From Bacillota bacterium (GTDB taxonomy: Bacteria > Bacillota > Limnochordia > Darwinibacteriales > Darwinibacteriaceae), in assembly GCA_012837925.1 (NCBI GenBank), contig DUQE01000048.1:1-39827 (forward strand): a stretch of DNA of 39,827 nucleotides, read 5' to 3'. Under the pieces are notes generated by a model. The model was not told the origin of the DNA. It was given only the letters and a program-made list of their open reading frames with translations, and did not search any database. This document shows, piece by piece, positions 33,084 to 39,827 of this stretch (the stretch's first letter is position 1; each line of letters begins with the position of its first letter). The position numbers and the translations under genes were made by a program.

Positions 33084-33543
33084 ATTTGCCATGTAAGGAG
33101 ATACTTACTTCTAGTGTGCCTATATCGGTTATAAGTGGAAGGACGATAGCCTTCTCCGTTGACATGGAGAGGGTGCCCTCACTACCGATAAATGCTTGTG
33201 GCGGCGAAATGTCACAGACCAGAGCGTTCTTCGAGAGATAGGTCAAGGCATTGCCACTGATGATGTTTGCCACTTCGCTCAACGCAGAAGTAACAAATGC
33301 ATCAAGCTTGGTCATACGCATGCCCGACATAATGTGAACCATTTCAAGAGCCATAGCTTTAGGGAAACTATAAAGCAGTGATCCCCGTAAATCGCCTGTA
33401 ACACCTATTCCTACATTGGCCTCGCTTACAGGAACAAGTTCCTCCACGGCCTTCAGGGTCCCTCTTTTTGGTTCGAGACTGAGCATGACGCGAAATACAT
33501 CTAAGGTTGCTTGATAAAAGGGATTTATGTACTCTACTCTCAT
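33082..33543 (-). CDS. cheX: CheX-type chemotaxis phosphatase
   Basis: 153 residues of the CheC/CheX/FliY family, which dephosphorylates CheY-P or related receiver domains. The single phosphatase motif SEVANIISGNA (E-x2-N) near 88-98 is that of CheX. It follows the hemerythrin gene with a 4-base overlap (ATGA), so the pair is translationally coupled. No chemotaxis genes such as cheA or cheY are nearby, so it may act on a distant receiver. The gene ends at the shared terminator. Confidence 0.88.
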   Translation of the reverse strand: MRVEYINPFYQATLDVFRVMLSLEPKRGTLKAVEELVPVSEANVGIGVTGDLRGSLLYSFPKAMALEMVHIMSGMRMTKLDAFVTSALSEVANIISGNALTYLSKNALVCDISPPQAFIGSEGTLSMSTEKAIVLPLITDIGTLEVSISLHGK

Positions 33544-33956
33544 TTGTGACCTCCTTGCGAACGCAGGAACTCACCAATCTTTTGATCTTCTCTACCTACG
33601 TGCATAATGAGCCACGTCATCACCTTGGCACTGAATTCCTGTACTTTCTCTTCATCAAAACCCTCACGTTCTACCGTCTGGGCAAAAGCTTGAATTTCTG
33701 CTTTGAAGTCGTCGTGAATCTTTCTGTGTCTTTCCAGTTCGGGGTAGCCGATTTCTGCTTGCAGCTTCTCTTCGTCGGCAAAGTGGATGACTACATAGTG
33801 CTGCATGAAAACCAGGGTTTCTTGCACTTGCGCGAGCCTTTCAACCCAAGGGCCATCTCCTTGCACGACCCGGATAAAACTTGATACTCGCTTAAAGAGT
33901 TCCTGGTGCTGGGTATCGATCAAATCGGACCCCACCCGATAGTGTTCTTTCCACAT
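33540..33956 (-). CDS. Bacteriohemerythrin
   Basis: 138-residue four-helix protein that binds O2 or related ligands at a di-iron centre. Ligand motifs are visible: DTQHQELF, HYVVIHFADEE (H-x3-E), HRKIH and HVGREDQ. ATG 33956 is used because the GTG at 33968 is fused to the AAAGGAG ribosome binding site; the product then begins MWKEHYRVGSD, as usual for this family. CheX is coupled downstream. The pair suggests an oxygen or redox input into motility or another receiver pathway; this is inference. Confidence 0.92.
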   Translation of the reverse strand: MWKEHYRVGSDLIDTQHQELFKRVSSFIRVVQGDGPWVERLAQVQETLVFMQHYVVIHFADEEKLQAEIGYPELERHRKIHDDFKAEIQAFAQTVEREGFDEEKVQEFSAKVMTWLIMHVGREDQKIGEFLRSQGGHK

Positions 33957-34020
33957 ACAGTCGCTCACTCCTTTCCGACACAGTTTCTACTTATCCTTGG
34001 CAGTTCCTGCCTGGGAAGTG

Positions 34021-34029
34021 TGGTATAAT
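34021..34029 (+). promoter_or_regulatory. Extended -10 promoter of the cyclophilin gene
   Basis: TGGTATAAT is a consensus extended -10 element, 33 bases before the start codon. A small palindrome, GGCAGTTCCTGCC, lies at 33999-34011 between this site and the divergent hemerythrin gene and could be an operator. Confidence 0.7.
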
Positions 34030-34061
34030 GAGTTCATTGAAAGAAGATGGAGGATGATGCA

Positions 34062-34670
34062 ATGGATTATGGATATCTCGTGTTTGTCGTAATTGCACTA
34101 GCAGTGGCCCTTTTGGTGCACCCATGTCGGGTCTATGCTGAAGAAGTGACGACCCAGAATCCTATCGTAACCATGGATTTTGGTGACCGGGGGACCATCA
34201 AAATTGAGCTGTTTCCAGGGATAGCTCCCAACACGGTAAACAACTTCATCGCACTGGTCCAGCAGGGGTACTATGATGGGGTAACGTTTCACCGGGTCAT
34301 TCCTGGGTTTATGATCCAGGGAGGAGATCCTTCCGGAACCGGTGCTGGTGGACCGGGTTATAGCATTAAGGGTGAGTTTACGCAAAATGGATTTCGAAAT
34401 GATCTCAAGCATAGCCGCGGAGTGATCTCTATGGCTCGCACCAATTGGCCCGACTCGGCCGGGTCCCAGTTCTTCATTATGGTGGCTGATTCTCCTCATT
34501 TGGATGGAGCCTATGCTGCGTTTGGGCAGGTTATAGAGGGAATGGAAGTGGCGGATTCCATCGTATCCGTTCCCCGTGACAGGATGGATAAGCCGCTTGA
34601 AGATCAACGGATAGAAAGGGTAACAGTGGATACATTCGGGATCGAGTATCCTGAGCCTGAGAAACTCTAA
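34062..34670 (+). CDS. Exported peptidyl-prolyl cis-trans isomerase (cyclophilin type)
   Basis: 202 residues. An N-terminal signal or anchor helix ([15 protein letters not shown], possible cleavage after VYA) precedes a complete cyclophilin domain: [15 protein letters not shown] with the catalytic Arg, SAGSQFFI and [15 protein letters not shown]. It should assist folding outside the cytoplasm, which suits an organism with a periplasm. ATG 34062 is 8 bases after GGAGG; the track start 34047 lies in the ribosome binding site region. Followed after 20 bases by the GH130 gene. Confidence 0.92.
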   Translation: MDYGYLVFVVIALAVALLVHPCRVYAEEVTTQNPIVTMDFGDRGTIKIELFPGIAPNTVNNFIALVQQGYYDGVTFHRVIPGFMIQGGDPSGTGAGGPGYSIKGEFTQNGFRNDLKHSRGVISMARTNWPDSAGSQFFIMVADSPHLDGAYAAFGQVIEGMEVADSIVSVPRDRMDKPLEDQRIERVTVDTFGIEYPEPEKL

Positions 34671-34690
34671 GTGTCTATGGAGGGATGAAA

Positions 34691-35674
34691 ATGAGTTTGA
34701 AGATTGTGGGTCAGAAGCTACCGAACATACCTTGGGAGGATCGTCCGGCGGGGAATAGCGACGTGCTGTGGCGGTATTCGCAGAACCCTGTTATTCCTCG
34801 GGACTTGATTCCCTGCTCGAACAGCATATTCAATAGTGCCGTAGTTCCCTATGGCGACGAATTTCGCGGTGTGTTTCGCGTGGACAACAAAGCGCGTGAA
34901 ATGCGCATTCATTCCGGCCGAAGCAAGGATGCCCTAAGCTGGACAATCGAGCATGAACCCATCAAGTTCGTCTGTAATGACGAGGAAATCGGCAACTTTG
35001 TCTATGGTTATGATCCTAGAGTTGTTTGGATCGAGGATCGCTACTATGTTACCTGGTGTAATGGTTATCACGGTCCCACCATTGGAGTAGGCTACACAGA
35101 GGACTTCGAAACCTTTTATCAGTTGGAAAACGCATTTCTGCCGTTTAATCGCAACGGCGTGCTTTTCCCGCGGAAGATCAACGGCAACTTTGCCATGGTT
35201 TCCAGACCGAGCGACAATGGACATACGCCATTTGGCGACATCTTTTACAGTGAAAGTCCCGACATGACCTATTGGGGTAAACACCGCCATGTGATGAGCA
35301 CAACGGTGGGCTGGCAGTCCACGAAAATCGGGGCGGGTCCCATCCCCATCGAGACGTCCGAAGGATGGCTGATGATCTATCATGGTGTTTTGACGTCCTG
35401 CAATGGTTTTGTCTACAGTGTGGGGGCCGCTTTACTGGATCTCGATCAACCCTGGAAAGTGGTGGCTCGGACCAAACCATACATCTTGTCACCGCAGACC
35501 TATTATGAATGCGTGGGTGATGTTCCTAACGTGGCATTCCCATGTGCAGCTTTAGTAGACAGTGAAACAGGTCGCCTAGCCTTGTATTACGGCGGAGCTG
35601 ACACTGTAACGGCGGTAGCTTTTGGTTACGTTCAAGAGATTGTGCAGTTCACAAAAGATAACTCAGACATCTAA
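34691..35674 (+). CDS. GH130-family glycoside phosphorylase or hydrolase
   Basis: 327 residues of the five-bladed beta-propeller GH130 family, which mostly phosphorolyses beta-mannosides (mannosyl-glucose or manno-oligosaccharides). Typical segments are [59 protein letters not shown] and ALYYGGADT. The exact substrate cannot be read. No signal peptide, so the substrate is processed in the cytosol, but no sugar transporter is adjacent. ATG 34691 lies 6 bases after GGAGGG. The alcohol dehydrogenase gene follows, with its ribosome binding site abutting this stop. Confidence 0.9.
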   Translation: MSLKIVGQKLPNIPWEDRPAGNSDVLWRYSQNPVIPRDLIPCSNSIFNSAVVPYGDEFRGVFRVDNKAREMRIHSGRSKDALSWTIEHEPIKFVCNDEEIGNFVYGYDPRVVWIEDRYYVTWCNGYHGPTIGVGYTEDFETFYQLENAFLPFNRNGVLFPRKINGNFAMVSRPSDNGHTPFGDIFYSESPDMTYWGKHRHVMSTTVGWQSTKIGAGPIPIETSEGWLMIYHGVLTSCNGFVYSVGAALLDLDQPWKVVARTKPYILSPQTYYECVGDVPNVAFPCAALVDSETGRLALYYGGADTVTAVAFGYVQEIVQFTKDNSDI

Positions 35675-35689
35675 GTGAGGAGGGAGTTT

Positions 35690-36862
35690 ATGCTTGACTT
35701 TACGTTTTCAAACACGACGAAGATCATCTTTGGTCGTGGCGTCGAGGAACAGGTTGGTAAAGAAGCTGCAGTTTGGGGTAAGAAGGTGCTGCTGCACTAT
35801 GGCGGAGGGCATATCGTCAAGAGTGTTCTGAAGGGCCGTGTCGTAGCATCGCTTCAAGAGGCTGGTTTAGAGATTGTGGAGTTAGGTGGAGCGCAGCCCA
35901 ATCCCAGATTGAGCCTGGTCAAGGAAGGTATCGAGCTTGCCCGTAAGGAGCGGATCGATTTGATTCTCGCTGTCGGTGGAGGAAGCGCCATTGATTCCGC
36001 GAAAGCCATTGCCATGGGTGTGCCTTATGAGGGCGATGTGTGGGACTTTTATGCCGGCAAAGCAAAACTAAAAGAGAGTCTACCCATTGGTGTTGTTCTG
36101 ACCATTCCAGCCGCAGGTAGTGAATCAAGCCCTAGCACGGTGATCACTAACGAGGATGGCTTGCAGAAGGTCGGCTTTGGTTCGATCCTCTTGCGGCCTA
36201 AGTTCGCCCTGATGAATCCCGAGTTAACGTTTTCTCTGCCAGCGTACCAGACCGCTTGCGGTGTAGCGGACATGATGGCCCATATTATGGAGCGGTACTT
36301 CACGAGGGAACCAGACGTTGGCTTCGGCGATCACATGTGCGAGGCTGCCCTGCGTAGCATCATTCAGGAGGCACCGAAGGCTATTGCTGAACCGGAGAAC
36401 TACGGACCCAGAGCCAATATCATGTGGGCTGGAACATTCGCCCACAATGACATTTTGGGCGTAGGCAGGAGCGAAGACTGGGCATCGCACAACATTGAGC
36501 ATCAACTGAGTGCCTTGTATGACATCGCGCACGGTGCTGGACTTGCCATCGTTTTCCCTGCCTGGATGAAGTATGTGTACAAACAAGATGTTAATCGCTT
36601 TGTGCAGTTTGCTGTTCGTGTCTTTAACGTGGAACAGGACTTCCACAACCCAGAGCGCACTGTGCTGGAAGGAATCCGACGCCTGGAAGACTTCTTCCAC
36701 CGTATTGGACTGCCGACCACCTTGGCCGAAGCGGGCATTGCCCCCGACCGTCTTGCCGAGATGGCCGATATGGCGACAGCGGGAGACACCGTGACACTAG
36801 GAAGCTTTATGCCTCTGGCGAAGGAGGATGTCCTGGCTATTTATGAGCTTAGCAAAGGTTAG
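35690..36862 (+). CDS. Iron-containing alcohol dehydrogenase (BDH/YqhD type)
   Basis: 390-residue group III alcohol dehydrogenase of the butanol dehydrogenase/YqhD subgroup. It has the NAD(P)-binding GGGSAIDSAKAIAMG and GSESSPSTVITNE. Metal ligands are Asp and His in ACGVADMMAH, His in NIEHQL and His in DIAHGAG. It probably reduces aldehydes with NADPH, as its relatives do. The track starts at GTG 35675, which lies within the ribosome binding site GAGGAGGGAG; ATG 35690 is correct. It may be co-transcribed with the GH130 gene. The stop overlaps the opposing methyltransferase gene by 4 bases. Confidence 0.93.
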   Translation: MLDFTFSNTTKIIFGRGVEEQVGKEAAVWGKKVLLHYGGGHIVKSVLKGRVVASLQEAGLEIVELGGAQPNPRLSLVKEGIELARKERIDLILAVGGGSAIDSAKAIAMGVPYEGDVWDFYAGKAKLKESLPIGVVLTIPAAGSESSPSTVITNEDGLQKVGFGSILLRPKFALMNPELTFSLPAYQTACGVADMMAHIMERYFTREPDVGFGDHMCEAALRSIIQEAPKAIAEPENYGPRANIMWAGTFAHNDILGVGRSEDWASHNIEHQLSALYDIAHGAGLAIVFPAWMKYVYKQDVNRFVQFAVRVFNVEQDFHNPERTVLEGIRRLEDFFHRIGLPTTLAEAGIAPDRLAEMADMATAGDTVTLGSFMPLAKEDVLAIYELSKG

Positions 36863-37623
36863 ATCTTACGTAGGATAGTGATGGGGCGGATGATTTCGCC
36901 CCGTCCTTCTCCAAGGGGCCGATTCCAGTTCCAGTCATTCCACCATCCCAAGAGTTCAAAATCGTTCAGTTTTGTGGCGGCTAACACGAACTCCTGGGGG
37001 AAAATAGCACGCCGGATGCCCGTATGCAGCAGTTTTTGCTGTCTACCCCGATCTCGAATAGTAAAGAGAATGTTCTCTTCATAGAGCTGTTCTGCGGCAT
37101 TACGCAGGCGTGTCGTATAACGAGTGGAGACGGTTATGCCGTCACGGCGCATGACCCAGCTATCCTCGCTGTTGTCGAGGGGAGAAAAGTCAATGCACCA
37201 ATCGAGAAAGTAAAGGCCTCCCGGCTTGAGGGCCTTATAAACATTGGAAAAATGGCTGACGAGCTCGTCTGCATTGTTGACGTAAAGTGAACCGAGCATA
37301 ATGTAGATGAAGTCCTTGGGCCCTTCGAGCCTAAAGTCGATGAAGTTGGCCAGGTAGAACCGTACATCAAGATTATGTGCTGACGCCTTGTTTTGGGCAA
37401 ACTCAATCATGGTCGGATTTAAGTCTAGACCACAGTATTCATAGCCGCGTGTAGCGAGTTCCACCATATGGGGACTGTTTCCGCAGGCTAGTTCCAAAAC
37501 GGTATGTACGGGAATCTTGGAATATTTGCGGATGGCTTCTTCCATGACATCCACTTCTGCAGGGATATTTCGGTATGAATACGCTATTTCATAGTAGTGG
37601 GGATATCTATAGATAGAATCCAA
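36859..37623 (-). CDS. SAM-dependent methyltransferase (class I)
   Basis: 254 residues with a class I Rossmann fold: motif I VLELACGNSPHMVELA, motif II around YCGLDLNP, and LKPGGLYFLDW as motif IV-like. The substrate is unknown. The track begins at 37674, but that start would overlap the msrA start on the other strand; TTG 37623 follows AAAGGTGATC and gives LDSIYRYPHYYE, a common opening in this group. It is a single-gene unit divergent from msrA and convergent with the alcohol dehydrogenase. Confidence 0.82.
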   Translation of the reverse strand: MDSIYRYPHYYEIAYSYRNIPAEVDVMEEAIRKYSKIPVHTVLELACGNSPHMVELATRGYEYCGLDLNPTMIEFAQNKASAHNLDVRFYLANFIDFRLEGPKDFIYIMLGSLYVNNADELVSHFSNVYKALKPGGLYFLDWCIDFSPLDNSEDSWVMRRDGITVSTRYTTRLRNAAEQLYEENILFTIRDRGRQQKLLHTGIRRAIFPQEFVLAATKLNDFELLGWWNDWNWNRPLGEGRGEIIRPITILRKI

Positions 37624-37665
37624 GCGATCACCTTTTCTTGACAATAATTTGAAGGGACGAGAACC

Positions 37666-38199
37666 ATGAATCACTTGAAGGCCACGCTCGGTGGCGGATG
37701 TTTTTGGTGCCTAGAAGCGATTTTCACTGACTTGGCGGGCGTAATTAGCGTTGTCCCTGGTTATAGTGGGGGGCATGTAGAAAATCCCACCTATAAGCAG
37801 GTGTGCACGAACGAAACAGGTCACGCCGAAGTCATTCAGATCACCTATGATGGTGACGTAATCACCTATAAGGAGCTCTTGGAGGTCTTTTTCAGTATCC
37901 ATGACCCTACAACCCTAAACAGGCAGGGTGGAGATATTGGCTCCCAGTATCGTTCCGTGATCTTCTATGAGACTCCCGAAGAACGAGAGATCGCCCAAGA
38001 GGTTATGACCCGTATGGCCGAACTATGGGATGACCCCATCGTTACGGAACTGACAGAGCTCACCGTTTTCTATCCCGCCGAGGACTATCATCATGACTAC
38101 TACGCCCAGAACAGCCAGCAGGGCTACTGCAAGATGGTCATAGCCCCGAAGGTGGTTAAGTTTCGCAAGCAGTTTCAGGATAAACTAAAGTCGCGCTGA
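37666..38199 (+). CDS. msrA: Peptide methionine-(S)-S-oxide reductase MsrA
   Basis: 177-residue MsrA that reduces methionine-S-sulfoxide in proteins. The catalytic motif is GGGCFWCLEAIF near the N-terminus, and the substrate-site residues are in HHDYYAQN. A Cys in GYCKMV near the C-terminus is the probable resolving residue. ATG start behind GAAGGGACGAG. It starts 42 bases from the divergent methyltransferase and its end overlaps lysA by 15 bases. No msrB fusion or neighbour is seen. Confidence 0.95.
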   Translation: MNHLKATLGGGCFWCLEAIFTDLAGVISVVPGYSGGHVENPTYKQVCTNETGHAEVIQITYDGDVITYKELLEVFFSIHDPTTLNRQGGDIGSQYRSVIFYETPEEREIAQEVMTRMAELWDDPIVTELTELTVFYPAEDYHHDYYAQNSQQGYCKMVIAPKVVKFRKQFQDKLKSR

Positions 38200-39444
38200 G
38201 CGTACCGGCAAGTTCAGAGTCGCAAAATAGTCTTCTGGCGTCTCTGCGCGTCGAATGAGTTCTGTGCTCCCGTCAGCCTTAAGCAAGACTTCTGCTGAGC
38301 GCAGTTTCCCATTGTAGTTATAACCCATGGAAAAACCGTGGGCACCTGTATCATGAATGATGACCAGATCCCCTAGTTCTATCTCAGGTAGATGTCGGTT
38401 GACGGCGAACTTATCGTTGTTTTCGCACAAACCGCCCACGACATCGTAGAGATGATCATGGGGATCGTTTTCTTTACCAGCGATCGTTATGTGGTGGTAC
38501 GAACCATACATGGCCGGACGCATGAGATTGGCCGCTGAGGCATCAAGACCAATATAGTGCTTATAGGTGTTTTTCCGTCGAATTGCCGTCGCAATCAGAT
38601 GACCATAGGGAGCGAGCATGAAGCGACCAAGCTCTGCGGCGATGGACAGATGTCCCAATCCCGCTGGTACGAGCACTGCGTTAAAGGCTTCCTCAACGCC
38701 TTTGCCCACTGCCATAATGTCCACCGGCTCTTCGCTGGGATGGTAGGGAACACCGATGCCACCCGATAGGTTCACAAAAGAAAAGTGGGCTCCCGTCTCT
38801 GTGTGGAGATCTCGAACCAGCTCAAAGAGGATTCTGGCCAAGGTGGGGTAGTAGTCGTTTGCCCGGGTGTTGCTGGTCAAGAAGGCATGAAGACCGAACT
38901 TGCGAACACCCATGTCTAACAGTTGCTCGATGGCCGCTTTGAGCTGCGACCGCGTCATGCCGTACTTGGCTTCACCGGGGGTATCCATGATTTCATTGCT
39001 GATGGAAAAGTTCCCCCCTGGGTTATAGCGCAAGCAGACCTTCTGTGGAATGCTGGAGAGCTTCTTGATATAGTCTACATCCGTAAAGTCATCAAGATTG
39101 ATGATAGCTCCAAGCTTGTGAGCAAACTGAAAGTCTTCAAGGGGTGTCATATTCGATGAAAACATGATCTCCTGACCTTCAAACCCCAGTGCCTCCGCGA
39201 GCAAAAGCTCCGTGTATGTTGCGCAGTCCACTCCGCAGCCTTCTTCTCTCAGAATGTTCAAGATTGCAGGGTTCGGCGTTGCTTTGACTGCAAAGTACTC
39301 TTTGAAACCTGGGTTCCAGGCAAAGGCGCGATGAAGCAGACGGGCGTTTTCGCGAATTCCCCGTTCATCATAGAGGTGAAAGGGAGTAGGGTGCTCAGCT
39401 ACAATTTGGCGTAGTTTGTTAGCATCGACAAATGGTTTTTTCAT
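38185..39444 (-). CDS. lysA: Diaminopimelate decarboxylase
   Basis: PLP enzyme of the alanine racemase fold that makes L-lysine from meso-diaminopimelate. The PLP lysine is in YFAVKATPNP, the glycine-rich loop in NLSGGIGVPY, and the active-site CE motif in GGLCENNDKFA. The usual HIGSQ motif is replaced by HAFLTSN, seen in a distinct subset of this family as I recall. The ATG at 39444 follows GGAGG; the 21 extra residues of the track start lack support. 419 residues. Convergent with msrA. An ornithine-type decarboxylase is less likely. Confidence 0.9.
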   Translation of the reverse strand: MKKPFVDANKLRQIVAEHPTPFHLYDERGIRENARLLHRAFAWNPGFKEYFAVKATPNPAILNILREEGCGVDCATYTELLLAEALGFEGQEIMFSSNMTPLEDFQFAHKLGAIINLDDFTDVDYIKKLSSIPQKVCLRYNPGGNFSISNEIMDTPGEAKYGMTRSQLKAAIEQLLDMGVRKFGLHAFLTSNTRANDYYPTLARILFELVRDLHTETGAHFSFVNLSGGIGVPYHPSEEPVDIMAVGKGVEEAFNAVLVPAGLGHLSIAAELGRFMLAPYGHLIATAIRRKNTYKHYIGLDASAANLMRPAMYGSYHHITIAGKENDPHDHLYDVVGGLCENNDKFAVNRHLPEIELGDLVIIHDTGAHGFSMGYNYNGKLRSAEVLLKADGSTELIRRAETPEDYFATLNLPVRSARL

Positions 39445-39496
39445 GGGAACCTCCAACAACGTATGAATATGAGTTCGTATGGCTGTTTGTCGGTGA

Positions 39497-39524
39497 GCAA
39501 AACCCAACCCAAGGGGGTTGGGTT
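39497..39524 (-). terminator. Terminator of the purine nucleoside phosphorylase gene
   Basis: On the minus strand AACCCAACCC-CCTT-GGGTTGGGTT forms a perfect 10-bp stem followed by TTGC, with four T in all at the 3' side. It overlaps the stop codon of the gene and lies upstream of lysA. Confidence 0.8.
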
Positions 39525-39827
39525 AGAGACTGATTGCAAGCTCCAAAGCGATTTCCATCATCTTAGTGAAGCTCACCTGACGCTCATGGGCCGGTAGTTC
39601 CTTACCACTATGTAGCTCATCGGAAATGGTAAGCATACACAGAGCATTCTTTTTGGCCTTCGCTGCATTCATGTACAAAGCAGCAGCTTCCATCTCGACA
39701 GCTAACACGCCCATTTCCTTCCAGGCTGCACTGCCAAGTGGGTTATAGAATATGTCGGCCGATAAGATATTGCCCACAAAGAACGTTTGGTCCTTTTGCC
39801 GGGCAATGTGAACTGCTTTCTCGAGGA
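39523..39827 (-). CDS. deoD: Purine nucleoside phosphorylase, DeoD type (partial, N-terminal part beyond the window)
   Basis: C-terminal ~100 residues of a DeoD-type phosphorylase, which splits purine nucleosides to base and ribose-1-phosphate. The frame is open to the window edge ([10 protein letters not shown] before the track start), so the GTG at 39777 is internal and not a start. Family segments are [28 protein letters not shown] and [10 protein letters not shown], the latter with the purine-binding Asp. The gene ends at a hairpin that overlaps its stop. lysA follows downstream and may have a separate promoter; none is clear. Confidence 0.93.
   Translation of the reverse strand, partial: LEKAVHIARQKDQTFFVGNILSADIFYNPLGSAAWKEMGVLAVEMEAAALYMNAAKAKKNALCMLTISDELHSGKELPAHERQVSFTKMMEIALELAISL

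Noticed and set aside
36883-36902. GGGGCG...CGCCCC hairpin as a terminator for the alcohol dehydrogenase
   Set aside because: No T run follows on the plus strand and it lies within the methyltransferase coding region.
1-39827. Insertion sequences, prophage, CRISPR arrays, tRNA or rRNA genes
   Set aside because: No transposase or phage-like reading frames, no regularly spaced repeats and no tRNA- or rRNA-like sequences were seen by eye in any intergenic region.

Overview
The window reads as one contiguous chromosomal segment of a Firmicutes (Bacillota) bacterium that probably has an outer membrane. The Firmicutes assignment rests on the order clpP-clpX-lonB-lonA-ysxC with a Bacillus-type LonB, a threonyl-tRNA synthetase gene behind a classical T-box leader, sigmaA-type promoters, frequent GTG/TTG starts with strong purine-rich ribosome binding sites, and intrinsic terminators. 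The outer-membrane inference rests on an operon encoding a LolA-like periplasmic protein and a probable beta-barrel protein with a signal peptide and a C-terminal phenylalanine. Limnochordia-type or another diderm Firmicute would fit. That placement is inference; no rRNA or other strong phylogenetic marker was available. No insertion sequences, prophage, CRISPR or tRNA genes were seen.

Layout. 1-6.8 kb: protein quality control (end of a probable trigger factor gene, clpP, clpX, terminator, lonB, lonA, ysxC). 6.9-10.7 kb: three tandem paralogous membrane diguanylate cyclases, all with intact GGDEF and RxxD motifs. 10.7-13.2 kb: glutaminase, a JAMM metalloprotease-like domain fused through a membrane helix to LysM, and a small unknown HTH-like protein. 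13.2-15.3 kb (minus): thrS lacking the TGS domain, with T-box leader and promoter. 15.3-17.8 kb: aroA-aroB (shikimate pathway). 17.7-19.1 kb (minus): a secernin/C69-type Ntn hydrolase. 19.3-26.7 kb: a ten-gene Mrp/Mbh-like cation/proton antiporter operon with no redox subunits. 26.8-33.1 kb: a flavodoxin-like protein, then an ABC ATPase, two FtsX-type permeases, a LolA-like protein and a barrel protein. 33.1-34.0 kb (minus): bacteriohemerythrin and CheX. 34.0-36.9 kb: exported cyclophilin, GH130 glycoside phosphorylase/hydrolase and iron-type alcohol dehydrogenase. 36.9-39.8 kb: methyltransferase (minus), msrA (plus), lysA (minus) and a partial deoD-type purine nucleoside phosphorylase (minus).

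How the genes work together. The most system-like stretch is 27.3-33.1 kb: LolD-like ATPase, two LolC/E-like permeases, a LolA-like soluble carrier and a candidate barrel could form a trans-envelope route to an outer membrane in a Firmicute. The Mrp/Mbh-like operon keeps the subunit order of archaeal Mbh membrane arms, with the C-terminal part of MrpA carried by two small separate genes and three large antiporter-like subunits. It would couple sodium or other cation movement to protons. The three cyclases would feed c-di-GMP signalling from the membrane. Many ORF-track starts run too far upstream; I moved starts to the codon placed best behind a ribosome binding site and say so in each entry. 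The only gene-free stretch over 300 bases is the thrS-aroA intergenic region, which is filled by the T-box leader and divergent promoters.
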